A stretch of 16,012 bases of DNA. Origin: Pseudomonadota bacterium. GTDB taxonomy: Bacteria > Pseudomonadota > Alphaproteobacteria > CACIAM-22H2. Both the position numbers and the translations under genes were made by a program. Location: assembly GCA_020161965.1 (NCBI GenBank), contig JAIUNH010000028.1:1-16012 (forward strand). The letters run 5' to 3'. Below the pieces are notes generated by a model. The model worked only from the letters and a program-made list of their open reading frames with translations, ran no database searches and was not told the origin of the DNA. Shown here in pieces: positions 1 through 7,055 of the stretch (position 1 is its first letter; each line of letters starts with the position of its first letter).

Positions 1-1132
1 AATAATCCTCGCGCTGCGTCATGATGATCTCGAATTTGAAACCGCTGCCGAGACCGGCTTCGGTCAGCAACGCCTTGGCCTTGCGCGGATCGTGGTAGTA
101 GCGCAATTCCTCCGGCAAATCGTTTTCCTTGAAACCGCCGGGGAAGTCGGGGGGATTGATACCCCATGCGGCACCAGCCATGCCGCCGAAAGCCTTGATA
201 AAGATGTTTCGATCGATGCCGTAGCGCAGCGCCTTGCGCACGCGAATGTCATCGAAGGGCTTGCGGCCCATATTGAAGGAGAACGTGTTGATGCTGCCCG
301 GCATCGTCTGGTCGATGATGACATCGGCCTTCTGGCGCTTGATCTGATCGACCCAGCCCGGCAGGCGCGCGCCCTCGATGATGTCGAGATCGCCCTTGAT
401 GAAGGCGAGCGTGCGCGCCGTGGGATCGGCCATATAGCGGATTTCGATCTGTTCGATCGCGGGCTTGCCGCCGTGATACTTGTCGAACGCCTTCAATACG
501 ACGCCGCGATCGGGATCGATCCGATCGAATTCGTAGGCGCCGGTACCCACCGGATTGCGCGCGAAAGCTTCCGGCGTGCTCTTCTCCGCCGCCGCGCGCG
601 ACACGATCGAGCCGATCAGCGAGATCAAACCCGACGCATGGAAGGTCGGGTTGGGAATCTTCAGATTGAAGCGGATGCGATACTTGTCGACGGCTTCCAC
701 GCTATCGACGTCCGAAAGATAGATGCGCTGCGGCGAACCCCATTTCGGGTCGAGCATCGTTTCGTAGGTGTATTTGACGTCGTCCGACGTCATCTCGCCA
801 AAGCCCTTGTGGAACTGCACGCTTTCGCGGAGCTTCAGCGTCCACGTCTTGCTGTCGGACGACACATCCCAGCTTTCGGCGAGCGAACGCACGACCTTGT
901 CGGCCGACAATTCGAACGTGCCGTCGGGCGGATCGAGCAACGAGTCGAAAACCTGCCGCGACGAGAACTGGTCGGCGTTCTGCACGCTGCGGCGCGGATC
1001 GAGCGAAAACACGTTGGTCGCCGAAACGGCCACGCGCACCGGACGGACCTGGGCGGTTGCGGTGCCGCCGGCCGCCGCGACGAGCACGGTTGCGGCCGCA
1101 GCTTTGATTATGTCACGCCGTGTTGCCTTCAT
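1..1132 (-). CDS. ABC transporter substrate-binding protein, family 5 (peptide/opine type), 3' part outside the window
   Basis: This is the periplasmic solute-binding component of an oligopeptide/nickel/opine-type ABC importer. The start ATG is at 1132-1130 and is preceded by a strong Shine-Dalgarno (GGGAGGAAATC before ATG). The protein opens with MKATRRDIIKAAAATV, a twin-arginine signal (TRRDIIK) followed by an Ala-rich hydrophobic stretch and an ATAQ cleavage region, so export by Tat is likely. The mature part shows SBP_bac_5 features: LAESWDVSSDSKTWTFK-like text (here TWTLKLRESVQFHKG), then SDDVKYTYE, then NPVGTGAYEF. 377 codons are inside the window; the family is usually 500-550 residues, so about a quarter is missing beyond the left edge. 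It starts 24 bp after the stop of the enolase-superfamily gene and is surely in that operon, so the imported substrate is probably the source of the acid the two dehydratase-like enzymes act on (inference). No permease or ATPase gene is visible; they would lie to the left. Confidence 0.9.
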   Translation of the reverse strand, partial: MKATRRDIIKAAAATVLVAAAGGTATAQVRPVRVAVSATNVFSLDPRRSVQNADQFSSRQVFDSLLDPPDGTFELSADKVVRSLAESWDVSSDSKTWTLKLRESVQFHKGFGEMTSDDVKYTYETMLDPKWGSPQRIYLSDVDSVEAVDKYRIRFNLKIPNPTFHASGLISLIGSIVSRAAAEKSTPEAFARNPVGTGAYEFDRIDPDRGVVLKAFDKYHGGKPAIEQIEIRYMADPTARTLAFIKGDLDIIEGARLPGWVDQIKRQKADVIIDQTMPGSINTFSFNMGRKPFDDIRVRKALRYGIDRNIFIKAFGGMAGAAWGINPPDFPGGFKENDLPEELRYYHDPRKAKALLTEAGLGSGFKFEIIMTQREDY

Positions 1133-1156
1133 GATTTCCTCCCAAATTCGTTTTGA

Positions 1157-2278
1157 TTAGATCGGCCGCACGAGCGGCGCGAGTTTGGCTTCGTCGAGAA
1201 CCAGCCCGAGCCCCGGATCGGCGCCGAGCTTGATGAGTCCCTTTTCGATGCGTGGAAATTTCGCGAAGACCGCGCTTTGCCGATCGGTCTGATCGTTGAG
1301 TTCGCACGGCTGCACCGACTGGAATTGCGCCGCGACGAAATGGAGATTGGCGGCGTGGCCGATGGCGGGTTGGGTTTGATGCGGCACGAGATCGACGCCA
1401 TGCGCGAGTGCCAGCGCCTTGCATTCCAGCATGCCCGTGAAGCCGCCCATCTTGATGATGTCCGGCTGCACGATCGACACGCCCGCGTCGATCAGCGCCG
1501 CCACGTCCTGTAGCGTGTAGCTTTGCTCGCCCGCCGAAACGGGAATATCGAGTTTGCGCGACACCGCTTCGAGTGCTTCGAGATGGTAATGCTCGACCGG
1601 CTCCTCGAACCACGTATAGCCCTCGTCCTCGAGGATACGGCCGATGCGGATCGCCGTGCCGACCGAGTAGCCGTTGCTGGCGTCGAAGGCCAAGCGCATC
1701 GACGGACCGAGATGCCGGCGCGCGGCGCGAAGCTTCGCGATATCGCCGTCCACGTCGCGGTCGCGCTCGCCGCGCCCATGCTCCATGCGGATTTTGATCA
1801 ATGCCGGGCCATCCTGCATGCGCTTGTCGATCGTGCGCTGCATGTCGTCGACCGAGACTTTGCCGAGGCCGCCGATCGACGCGTAGAACGGCAGTTCCTT
1901 GCGCCAGGCGCCGCCGAGCAGCGCGTAGATCGGGCGCCCGACGATTTTGCCTTTCAGATCCCACAGCGCGATGTCGAGCGCCGCGAGCCCCGCCGTGACG
2001 ATGCCGTGCGGCCCCAGCTTCATCGCCTTGTTGAGGGCGCGCTGATAGATCACCGCCGTATCGAAGGGATCGGCGCCGATCAAATCGGGCGCCACATAGC
2101 CCGACAGGAACGACAACGATAACGCGCTGTCGAGCATCGGCGACGCTTCGCCGAGCCCCGTGCGGCCGGCCTTGTCGCGCACGCGCACCCACGAGCTACG
2201 CGCGGGGAACTGCTTGGGCCCGGGCCATTCGACGTGGAAACACTCGATGGCGGCGATCTCGCATCCGTGGGCTGTCAT
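1157..2278 (-). CDS. mandelate racemase/muconate lactonizing enzyme family protein (enolase superfamily)
   Basis: A 373-residue Mg-dependent enzyme of the mandelate racemase subgroup, which abstracts a proton alpha to a carboxylate; many members are sugar-acid dehydratases. The ATG at 2278-2276 overlaps the TGA of the upstream gene (ATGA), which decides the start over longer in-frame options. An N-terminal capping domain spans about residues 1-130 and a TIM barrel follows. Visible catalytic residues are K162-x-R164 on strand 2, metal ligands D199 (AFDASNG), E225 (WFEEPVE) and E251 (SAGEQ), D273 (QPDIIKMGG) paired with H300 (LVPHQTQP), and E326 (CELND). The full MR set is present, but the second Lys of the usual KxK is Arg, so the racemase two-base mechanism is unlikely and His-Asp driven dehydration is more plausible (inference). 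Residue identity alone does not give the substrate. It is the second gene of the operon and is followed by the binding-protein gene. Confidence 0.9.
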   Translation of the reverse strand: MTAHGCEIAAIECFHVEWPGPKQFPARSSWVRVRDKAGRTGLGEASPMLDSALSLSFLSGYVAPDLIGADPFDTAVIYQRALNKAMKLGPHGIVTAGLAALDIALWDLKGKIVGRPIYALLGGAWRKELPFYASIGGLGKVSVDDMQRTIDKRMQDGPALIKIRMEHGRGERDRDVDGDIAKLRAARRHLGPSMRLAFDASNGYSVGTAIRIGRILEDEGYTWFEEPVEHYHLEALEAVSRKLDIPVSAGEQSYTLQDVAALIDAGVSIVQPDIIKMGGFTGMLECKALALAHGVDLVPHQTQPAIGHAANLHFVAAQFQSVQPCELNDQTDRQSAVFAKFPRIEKGLIKLGADPGLGLVLDEAKLAPLVRPI

Positions 2279-3433
2279 TTGTCGAGCCTGTGTTCGTAGG
2301 TTTCGAGCGTTTGGCGCTCGATATAATCCCAGTCGTATTTCACGCCGAGGCCCGGCCCCGTCGGCACGGGGAAACATCCGTCGGGCCCCACGTCGTCAAG
2401 CTTGTCGGAATAGCCGCAGACGTAGAAATCGCCGGTGAAGCAACCGCGCGACGGCCCGACCATCGACAATTCGTAGTAATTGCTGTTGCGGATCGCCGAC
2501 ATGCAGGCGCGTTGCGCGGGGCCGGGCGCATGCAGCTCGACATCGAGGCCGAGCGCTTCGGCGAGATGCGCGATCTTCATGGCGCCCGTGATGCCCATGT
2601 CGAAATCGGGATCGGCGCGCACGAAATCCGTGCCGTCGGCGAGGATCAGATTGGCCATCGCTTCCGGCCCGCGCACATGTTCGCCGATCAGCAGCGGCGT
2701 GCGGATCATTTCGCGCAAGCGGCGATGCGCATGCGCGGACAAGCCGCCCTCGCCCATCGGGTCTTCATACCAATAGAAATTCGCGTCGTCGCAGGCACGA
2801 CCGACATCCAGCGCGTCGGCGAAGGTCCGCAGATAGCAGCCGGGATCGAGCATGAAGCGCATCTTGTCGCCGAGCGACTTGCCCAGCAGGCGAACATTGC
2901 GCGCTTCGATCGCCGGATCGTGGTCCTTCCAGCCATGCACCTTGAAGGCGCGATAGCCCATCTCGAAGCACTCTTGCGCGAAAGCGACGTAATGCTCAGG
3001 CTGATCGAGGCCACCGCCCTCGCCGCCATGCCAAGTGCTGGCATAGGCCGGCAAGCGGCCGCGGCTGCCGCCGAGAAGTTCGCTCACCGAACAGCCCAAG
3101 CGCTTGCCGGCAAGATCCCACATCGCGCATGCGGTCGGTTTTGCGTAGATCGCGCTTCATATCCTCGTAGAAACGCTCGCGCTCGAAGCTTCCGTAGCCG
3201 GGCATTTTGCGCGCGACGATGCGGGCTTGGCCGAACATCGTATCGTTGCCGCCGACATATTCGCCGACGGCGCCGTCGGCGGTCCAAAGCCGCACGGCCA
3301 AGCGCACGCGCTTGCTGTGCGTCCCGGGCAAATCGATGCCATCGGCCACGTTTTCCATCGGAAAGGAAAAAATGCGCAGCTCGACGCGCTCGATAACCGT
3401 CTCTGGGGCGGGCGTTTCCCGAATGGCGCTCAT
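2275..3433 (-). pseudogene. enolase-superfamily (mandelate racemase group) gene broken by a frameshift
   Basis: Two reading frames together make one enzyme. The first runs from ATG 3433-3431 for 102 codons to RDLRKTDRM and then leaves homology; the second resumes at AMWDLAGKRLG (ATG of AM-W at 3123) and runs to TGA 2277-2275. The downstream frame has a stop at 3159-3157, so the shift lies between about 3121 and 3157. In relatives the stretch from xKTDRM to ALWDLAGK normally holds several more residues (GxxxxDM-like), so a deletion of roughly 17 bases fits better than a one-base slip; that count comes from memory of the family. In the downstream part, numbered from its own Met, I see K61-V-H63, D93 (MLDPG), E120 (YEDPM), E148 (GEHVRG), D171/D173 and H198 (ELHAPG), so the active site is otherwise intact. 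It is the first gene of the promoter-proximal operon, ATGA-coupled to the next. Either a genuine pseudogene or a sequencing/assembly error. Confidence 0.82.
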
Positions 3434-3451
3434 TGCCGTCGATTATTGTTT

Positions 3452-3492
3452 ATCGATTATCGATTTTTAAGTTTAGCGCGACGGTCTGTCAA
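3452..3492 (-). promoter_or_regulatory. sigma70-type promoter with overlapping palindromic operator candidate
   Basis: On the minus strand a perfect -35 TTGACA (3492-3487) is followed by a 17-base spacer and a -10-like TAAAAA (3469-3464). Directly downstream, overlapping the last base of the -10 and the expected transcription start, is ATCGAT-A-ATCGAT (3464-3452 on this strand), which reads as a 6-1-6 inverted repeat. A second copy of its core (TCGATTAT at 3439-3446 and 3453-3460 on the plus strand, 14 bp apart) continues toward the start codon at 3433. The placement over the start site is what a repressor operator should look like. The stretch is strikingly AT-rich for its surroundings. A GntR- or similar family repressor is a guess, as no regulator gene is in the window. 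Confidence 0.65.
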
Positions 3493-3576
3493 CCTGTTTG
3501 GCCTGATGCGCCCCTTTCCGTCGCCCCAAGCGCAGGGGGCGTCAGCGATTTCTCGATGTGCCGACGGTCGTGGCGT

Positions 3577-4197
3577 TCATCGCAACGGGAAGACCAAAAT
3601 ATCTTTCGCCGCATCCCGTTGGCTGACCGTCCGGTACCAGCGTTCCAAATTCGGCCGAATCGTCTTCTTCGTCGGCAGCCCTATCCAACGATGGGCGATA
3701 ACGCCGAGGCAAATATCGGCCGCTGAAAAATGTTCGCCGCCGACGAATTGCCGGTCGGAAAGCTGCCGGTCGAGGATTTCCGCGAATTTCTCGGCCTTCG
3801 CAAGAGACTCCTCGATCAGATTCTGGTTTCGCTTCTCTGCCTCGGTCCGCACAAGCTGATGGAAGGCAGGCCCCATCGCCGAATAAAATTGAAGGTTCGC
3901 CCAGTCCATCCACCGGTCGATCAGCGCGCGCGCCCGGATATCCTTCGGGAAAAAATTCGCATCGCCATACATCGCGGCCAGGTAGCGGACGATCGCGTTC
4001 GATTCCCACAATACGAAACCGCCATCGTCGATGACCGGCACCAAACCATTCGGATTGAGTGCCCTGAACTCGGCTGACCCGGTCATGCCGTGCTCCATGC
4101 CGGCGGGGACAAGAACATATTTCAGAGCGAGCTCGTTGGCGGTCCAGACGACTTTCTGGACATTGTTTGATTTAAGCCCGCCCCATATGGTCAGCAC
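3577..4197 (-). CDS. glutathione S-transferase family protein
   Basis: A 206-residue soluble enzyme of the glutathione S-transferase fold: thioredoxin-like N-terminal domain (about 1-80) and helical C-terminal domain (about 90-200). Start chosen as GTG 4197-4195 because GGAGG sits 10 bases upstream, the next residues (LTIWGGLKSNNVQKV) are the usual first strand and active-site loop, and the length then fits the family; the frame is open further upstream but that part resembles nothing. The glutathione-site marks are the cis-Pro motif GLVPV (P54) and E65-S66 (WESNAIVRYLA). The C-terminal domain ends with FSAADICLGVIAHRW and LERWY, typical of GSTs near the 3' end. The 175 bases between it and the ubiX-like stop hold no recognisable gene or terminator, so co-transcription with the two upstream genes is possible. 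The substrate is unknown; GSTs in catabolic clusters often isomerise or open ring-cleavage products, which is only context here. Confidence 0.87.
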   Translation of the reverse strand: MLTIWGGLKSNNVQKVVWTANELALKYVLVPAGMEHGMTGSAEFRALNPNGLVPVIDDGGFVLWESNAIVRYLAAMYGDANFFPKDIRARALIDRWMDWANLQFYSAMGPAFHQLVRTEAEKRNQNLIEESLAKAEKFAEILDRQLSDRQFVGGEHFSAADICLGVIAHRWIGLPTKKTIRPNLERWYRTVSQRDAAKDILVFPLR

Positions 4198-4372
4198 GGT
4201 CTTCGATCCTCCAACGGCAGATTCCCACGGCTGCCGCAGTGTCCCATCGATCGAAACCCGCGACAATGCCGAAGCGGTTCGCGCATGCCTCGCGAGCCTC
4301 GAACGCGGCGCGGCGCCGGATCGTCGAGCACACAACGGAGCGGTACGACGGCGCAAGCTATCGCGCCGCCGC

Positions 4373-4936
4373 TCATCTCTCCTTCCAGCGCTTCACGATC
4401 CCGCTATCGACGCCGAATAGGTCAAGTGCGCGACCGACCGTGTGATCGACGATATCGTCGAGGGTCTGCGGCCGATTGTAGAAGGCCGGCACGGGCGGCA
4501 GGATAACGGCGCCGATTTCCGTCGCCTGCGTCATCGCGCGCAAATGGCCGAGATGCAGCGGCGCTTCGCGCGCCAGCAAAACCACGCGGCGGCGCTCCTT
4601 AAGCTGCACGTCGGCCGCGCGCGTCAACAGACCGCCGGTGTTGCCGTAGGCAATCTCGGACAGCGAGCGCATCGAACACGGCGCCACGATCATGCCAAGC
4701 GTCCGGAACGATCCCGACGAGATCGCCGCACCAAGATCGGCCGCCGAATGCACGACATCCGCCATTTCGCAGACGTCCTTCAAGGTGTGGTCGGTCTCGC
4801 AGGCGATCGTCTGCGCCGCCGTTTTGGTGACGACGAGATGCGTCTCCAACCCCGCTTTGCGCGCCACCTGCAGCAAACGAATGCCGTAGATCGCGCCCGA
4901 TGCGCCCGAAATGCCGACGATCAACCGTTGCGTCAT
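4373..4936 (-). CDS. ubiX: UbiX-family flavin prenyltransferase
   Basis: A 187-residue enzyme that joins dimethylallyl phosphate to FMN to make prenylated FMN, the cofactor of UbiD-type reversible decarboxylases. Landmarks: Rossmann-like FMN site GISGASGA (residues 8-15), SSGS (73-76), APCSMRSLSEIAYG (85-98) with the PCS motif, the REAPLHLGHL segment (123-132) with E124, and YNRPQTLDDIVDH near the end (153-165). All are standard for UbiX/Pad1. Length matches the family (about 190). Start ATG 4936 is preceded by GGGAAGGGTGCG. It begins 11 bp after the hutG-like stop, so the two are one transcript. No UbiD decarboxylase is visible in the window, so whether this serves ubiquinone synthesis or a catabolic decarboxylase cannot be decided here. 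Confidence 0.92.
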   Translation of the reverse strand: MTQRLIVGISGASGAIYGIRLLQVARKAGLETHLVVTKTAAQTIACETDHTLKDVCEMADVVHSAADLGAAISSGSFRTLGMIVAPCSMRSLSEIAYGNTGGLLTRAADVQLKERRRVVLLAREAPLHLGHLRAMTQATEIGAVILPPVPAFYNRPQTLDDIVDHTVGRALDLFGVDSGIVKRWKER

Positions 4937-4947
4937 CGCACCCTTCC

Positions 4948-5754
4948 CTATTCGGCGCGTTGCGCGCGCGCCCAGTCGCGGGCGGCGGCGAGACAGGCGG
5001 CGATATAGGCGCGCGCTTTGGCGGCACGGCCCGGATCGAGTTTATACGGCGCCTGCTCCACCATATAGGTCCGCCACGTCATCTCCAGTTGAATGGCGTG
5101 AACCCGCGCCGCCGGCTTGCCGTAGGTCCGCGTGATGTAGCCGCCGATAAAGCGGTCGTCCCAAACGGCACCGTAGCCGCCGTTCGAATTCGCGGCGCCG
5201 GACACCGCGGCGACGAGCGATTCGTTTGCTGCCTGGCCTTTGGCGGTGCCGAAATTCATATCGGTCAACACGCCGTCGAAGAACCGCGGCACGACGCTAC
5301 GGATCGAGTGCCCGTCCCACAAGACAACGGTGCCGTGCTTCGCGACGAGGCGATTGAGCTCGCTCTGCAACGCCGTGTGATAAGGCCGCCAATAAAGCGC
5401 GACGCGTTCCGCGATCTCATCCGTGTCGGGTATTTGGCCCGGCGCGTAGATCGGCTGATACGCAAATGTCGTGGTCGGTACGAGCTCCGTCACGCTCTTG
5501 CCTGGATAGAGCGAGACGTCGTCGGGCGCACGGTTGAGATCGACGACATAACGCGAATGCGTCGCGGTCAGCAGCCCGATGCCAAGCGCCGGCGCCACGT
5601 CATACAATGCGTCGACGAACCAATCCGTGTCCTCGACTCGCAGCGCCGCCGGTGTCATCGTCGATGCGATTTTTGCGGGAATATGCGTGCCCGCATGCGG
5701 CACGCTCACCAGCACCGGCGCCTCGCCGGACGTGAATTTGTAAAGCGGTTCCAT
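4948..5754 (-). CDS. hutG: N-formylglutamate amidohydrolase family protein
   Basis: A 268-residue cytoplasmic zinc hydrolase of the FGase family, whose best-known member HutG cleaves N-formylglutamate to glutamate and formate at the end of histidine degradation. Visible motifs: LVSVPHAGTHIP (H20 region), EDTDWFVDALYD (42-52), THSRYVVDLNRAPDD (66-79), HTALQSELNRL (126-136), LWDGHSIRSVVP (146-156) and IQLEMTWRTYM (221-231). The pattern matches HutG in order and length. The frame stays open for another 1.2 kb upstream through the divergent aminotransferase gene, but homology starts at ATG 5754 (MEPLYKF), which has GAGG seven bases before it. It heads a minus-strand group with ubiX and the GST. 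No other hut gene (hutH, hutU, hutI) is visible, so the true substrate could be another N-formyl amino acid; the symbol is given by family only. Confidence 0.85.
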   Translation of the reverse strand: MEPLYKFTSGEAPVLVSVPHAGTHIPAKIASTMTPAALRVEDTDWFVDALYDVAPALGIGLLTATHSRYVVDLNRAPDDVSLYPGKSVTELVPTTTFAYQPIYAPGQIPDTDEIAERVALYWRPYHTALQSELNRLVAKHGTVVLWDGHSIRSVVPRFFDGVLTDMNFGTAKGQAANESLVAAVSGAANSNGGYGAVWDDRFIGGYITRTYGKPAARVHAIQLEMTWRTYMVEQAPYKLDPGRAAKARAYIAACLAAARDWARAQRAE

Positions 5755-5766
5755 CGGCCTCAATCC

Positions 5767-5787
5767 ATATACCCTATACCGGTATAT
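5767..5787. promoter_or_regulatory. palindromic operator candidate between hutG-like and hisC-like genes
   Basis: TATACCGGTATA (5775-5786) is a perfect 12-bp palindrome. One more half-site TATACC lies just to its left (5768-5773), so a wider pair ATATACC-N7-GGTATAT (5767-5773 and 5781-5787) also exists. It sits in the 105-bp region between two divergent starts (5754 and 5860) and just upstream of the predicted hisC-side -35. GntR-family sites are often AT-rich palindromes around GTATAC, which this resembles; the regulator is not in the window. Confidence 0.5.
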
Positions 5788-5795
5788 AACACTTA

Positions 5796-5824
5796 TTGAC
5801 GACGCCGGGAATATCTGAGCTAAT
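5796..5824 (+). promoter_or_regulatory. putative promoter of the hisC-like/binding-protein operon
   Basis: TTGACG (5796-5801) and GCTAAT (5819-5824) are 17 bp apart, a fair match to a sigma70-type promoter. Transcription would begin near 5831. This supports the GTG start at 5860 over the upstream TTG at 5824. The palindrome at 5775-5786 lies just upstream of the -35, a position suited to either activation or repression. Confidence 0.45.
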
Positions 5825-5859
5825 TGCCCTCGACATACATAAGCAGGGCAGTACGGCAC

Positions 5860-7017
5860 GTGACTTCGATCACAAAAAAGGCCGACGACGAAAATGGGGC
5901 GCGCGCGCCGTACCGCGAGGCGGTCACGACGCTCGTGCCCTACAATGCCGGCTTGGGGGTGGAGGAAATCCGCCGCCTCTACGCGCCGCCGCGCATCGCC
6001 AAGCTCGGCAGCAACGAGAACCCTTACGGGCCCAGCCCGCGCGTGCGCGCCGCTTTGGCGGATGCCGCCTCCCTCGAGCATTATCCCGATCCGAACTGCC
6101 GGGATCTGCGCGAAGACATCGCGCGGTCGCTGGGAGTCGCCCCCGATCGCCTGATTTTCGGCAACGGCTCCGAGGATATTCTCGCTTTCGCCTGCCGCTG
6201 CTTCATCAATCCCGGCGACGAAGTCGTGCTTTCCTCCCCCACCTTCTCCGTCTATCGCGATAACGCGATCGTGATGGGGGCGACGATCATCGACGTGCCG
6301 CGCAAGGCCGATCTTTCGCTCGATGCCGCCGCCACGATCGCCGCGCTGACGGCGCGCACCAAGCTCCTGTTTTTGTGCAATCCGAACAATCCGACCGGCA
6401 ACGCCATTCCGGCGGCGGAGTTCGAAGCCATCTGCGCCGCCGCCCATGCCGACACGGTGATCGTCGCCGACGAGGCCTATTACGAATACGCGCGCGGCGG
6501 CGACTATCCCGAAAGCATTCCGATGCTCGACCGGATGGGCAAACGCTATCTCGCCCTGCGGACGTTTTCGAAAGCCTACGGGCTCGCAGGCTTGCGCGTC
6601 GGCTACGGCGTCGCGTCGGAATCCGCCTTCGCGCGGCATCTCGATCTCGTACGCACGGCGTTCAACGTCAATCGCCTCGCCCAAATCGCCGCGCGTGCCG
6701 CGTGGTCGGATCAAGCGGCGGTCGCCAAAACCGTTTCCGCCACGCTCGCCGAACGCGATCGCGTCGCCCGCGCGCTGACGGCGATGGGCCACGAACCGGC
6801 GCCAAGCCGGGCGAATTTCCTGTTCTTCGACGCCAAGCGTCCGGCCGCCGCCATGGCCCAAGCGCTGCTTCGCCAAGGGGTGATCGTCAAACCTTGGGGC
6901 GGGGATTTCGCGACATGGCTGCGCGTCAGCATCGGCCATGCGGAGGATAACGACCAGTTTCTCGCGGCGTTCGAAAACGCCGCGCGCGCCACGGCCACGT
7001 CCGATACCACCGCGTGA
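5860..7017 (+). CDS. hisC: histidinol-phosphate aminotransferase-like PLP enzyme
   Basis: A 385-residue class I/II (fold type I) aminotransferase of the HisC branch, moving an amino group between histidinol phosphate or an aromatic/imidazole amino acid and 2-oxoglutarate. Start taken as GTG 5860 because the predicted transcript starts near 5831; TTG 5824 is the only longer option. Landmarks: KLGSNENPYGPSP (48-60), HYPDPNCRDLRE (74-85), GNGSEDIL (101-108), SSPTFSVYR (125-133), CNPNNPTGN (173-181), ADEAYYEYA (203-211) with the PLP-N1 Asp D204, TFSKAYGLAGLRVGY (235-249) with the Schiff-base lysine K238, and the substrate Arg in TWLRVSIG near the end. All catalytic residues are present. It is not with other his biosynthesis genes but divergent from a HutG-type deformylase and followed by a solute-binding protein, so a catabolic or scavenging role on a related amino acid is as likely as histidine synthesis (inference). 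Confidence 0.88.
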   Translation: MTSITKKADDENGARAPYREAVTTLVPYNAGLGVEEIRRLYAPPRIAKLGSNENPYGPSPRVRAALADAASLEHYPDPNCRDLREDIARSLGVAPDRLIFGNGSEDILAFACRCFINPGDEVVLSSPTFSVYRDNAIVMGATIIDVPRKADLSLDAAATIAALTARTKLLFLCNPNNPTGNAIPAAEFEAICAAAHADTVIVADEAYYEYARGGDYPESIPMLDRMGKRYLALRTFSKAYGLAGLRVGYGVASESAFARHLDLVRTAFNVNRLAQIAARAAWSDQAAVAKTVSATLAERDRVARALTAMGHEPAPSRANFLFFDAKRPAAAMAQALLRQGVIVKPWGGDFATWLRVSIGHAEDNDQFLAAFENAARATATSDTTA

Positions 7018-7055
7018 ATTCAACCAACGATCCGATCAGGCAAGGAGGAAGGAAA

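Noticed and set aside
92..1156. Plus-strand frame of 354 codons opposite the family 5 binding protein.
   Set aside because: Shadow frame, His/Arg/Asp-rich with no motif; the opposite strand has a Tat signal, SD and SBP_bac_5 features.
3523..3540. GCCCC...GGGGC stem after the GST gene as a terminator.
   Set aside because: Only five base pairs, an 8-base loop and no T run in the direction of transcription.
4198..4372. Possible small gene between ubiX and the GST.
   Set aside because: Short frames exist in several phases, but none has a ribosome site, signal peptide or recognisable motif.
4948..7023. One minus-strand frame open for 691 codons covering the hutG-like gene and the full antisense of the aminotransferase.
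   Set aside because: Only the last 268 codons match the deformylase family; the rest is antisense of a gene with all catalytic motifs and has no recognisable domain.
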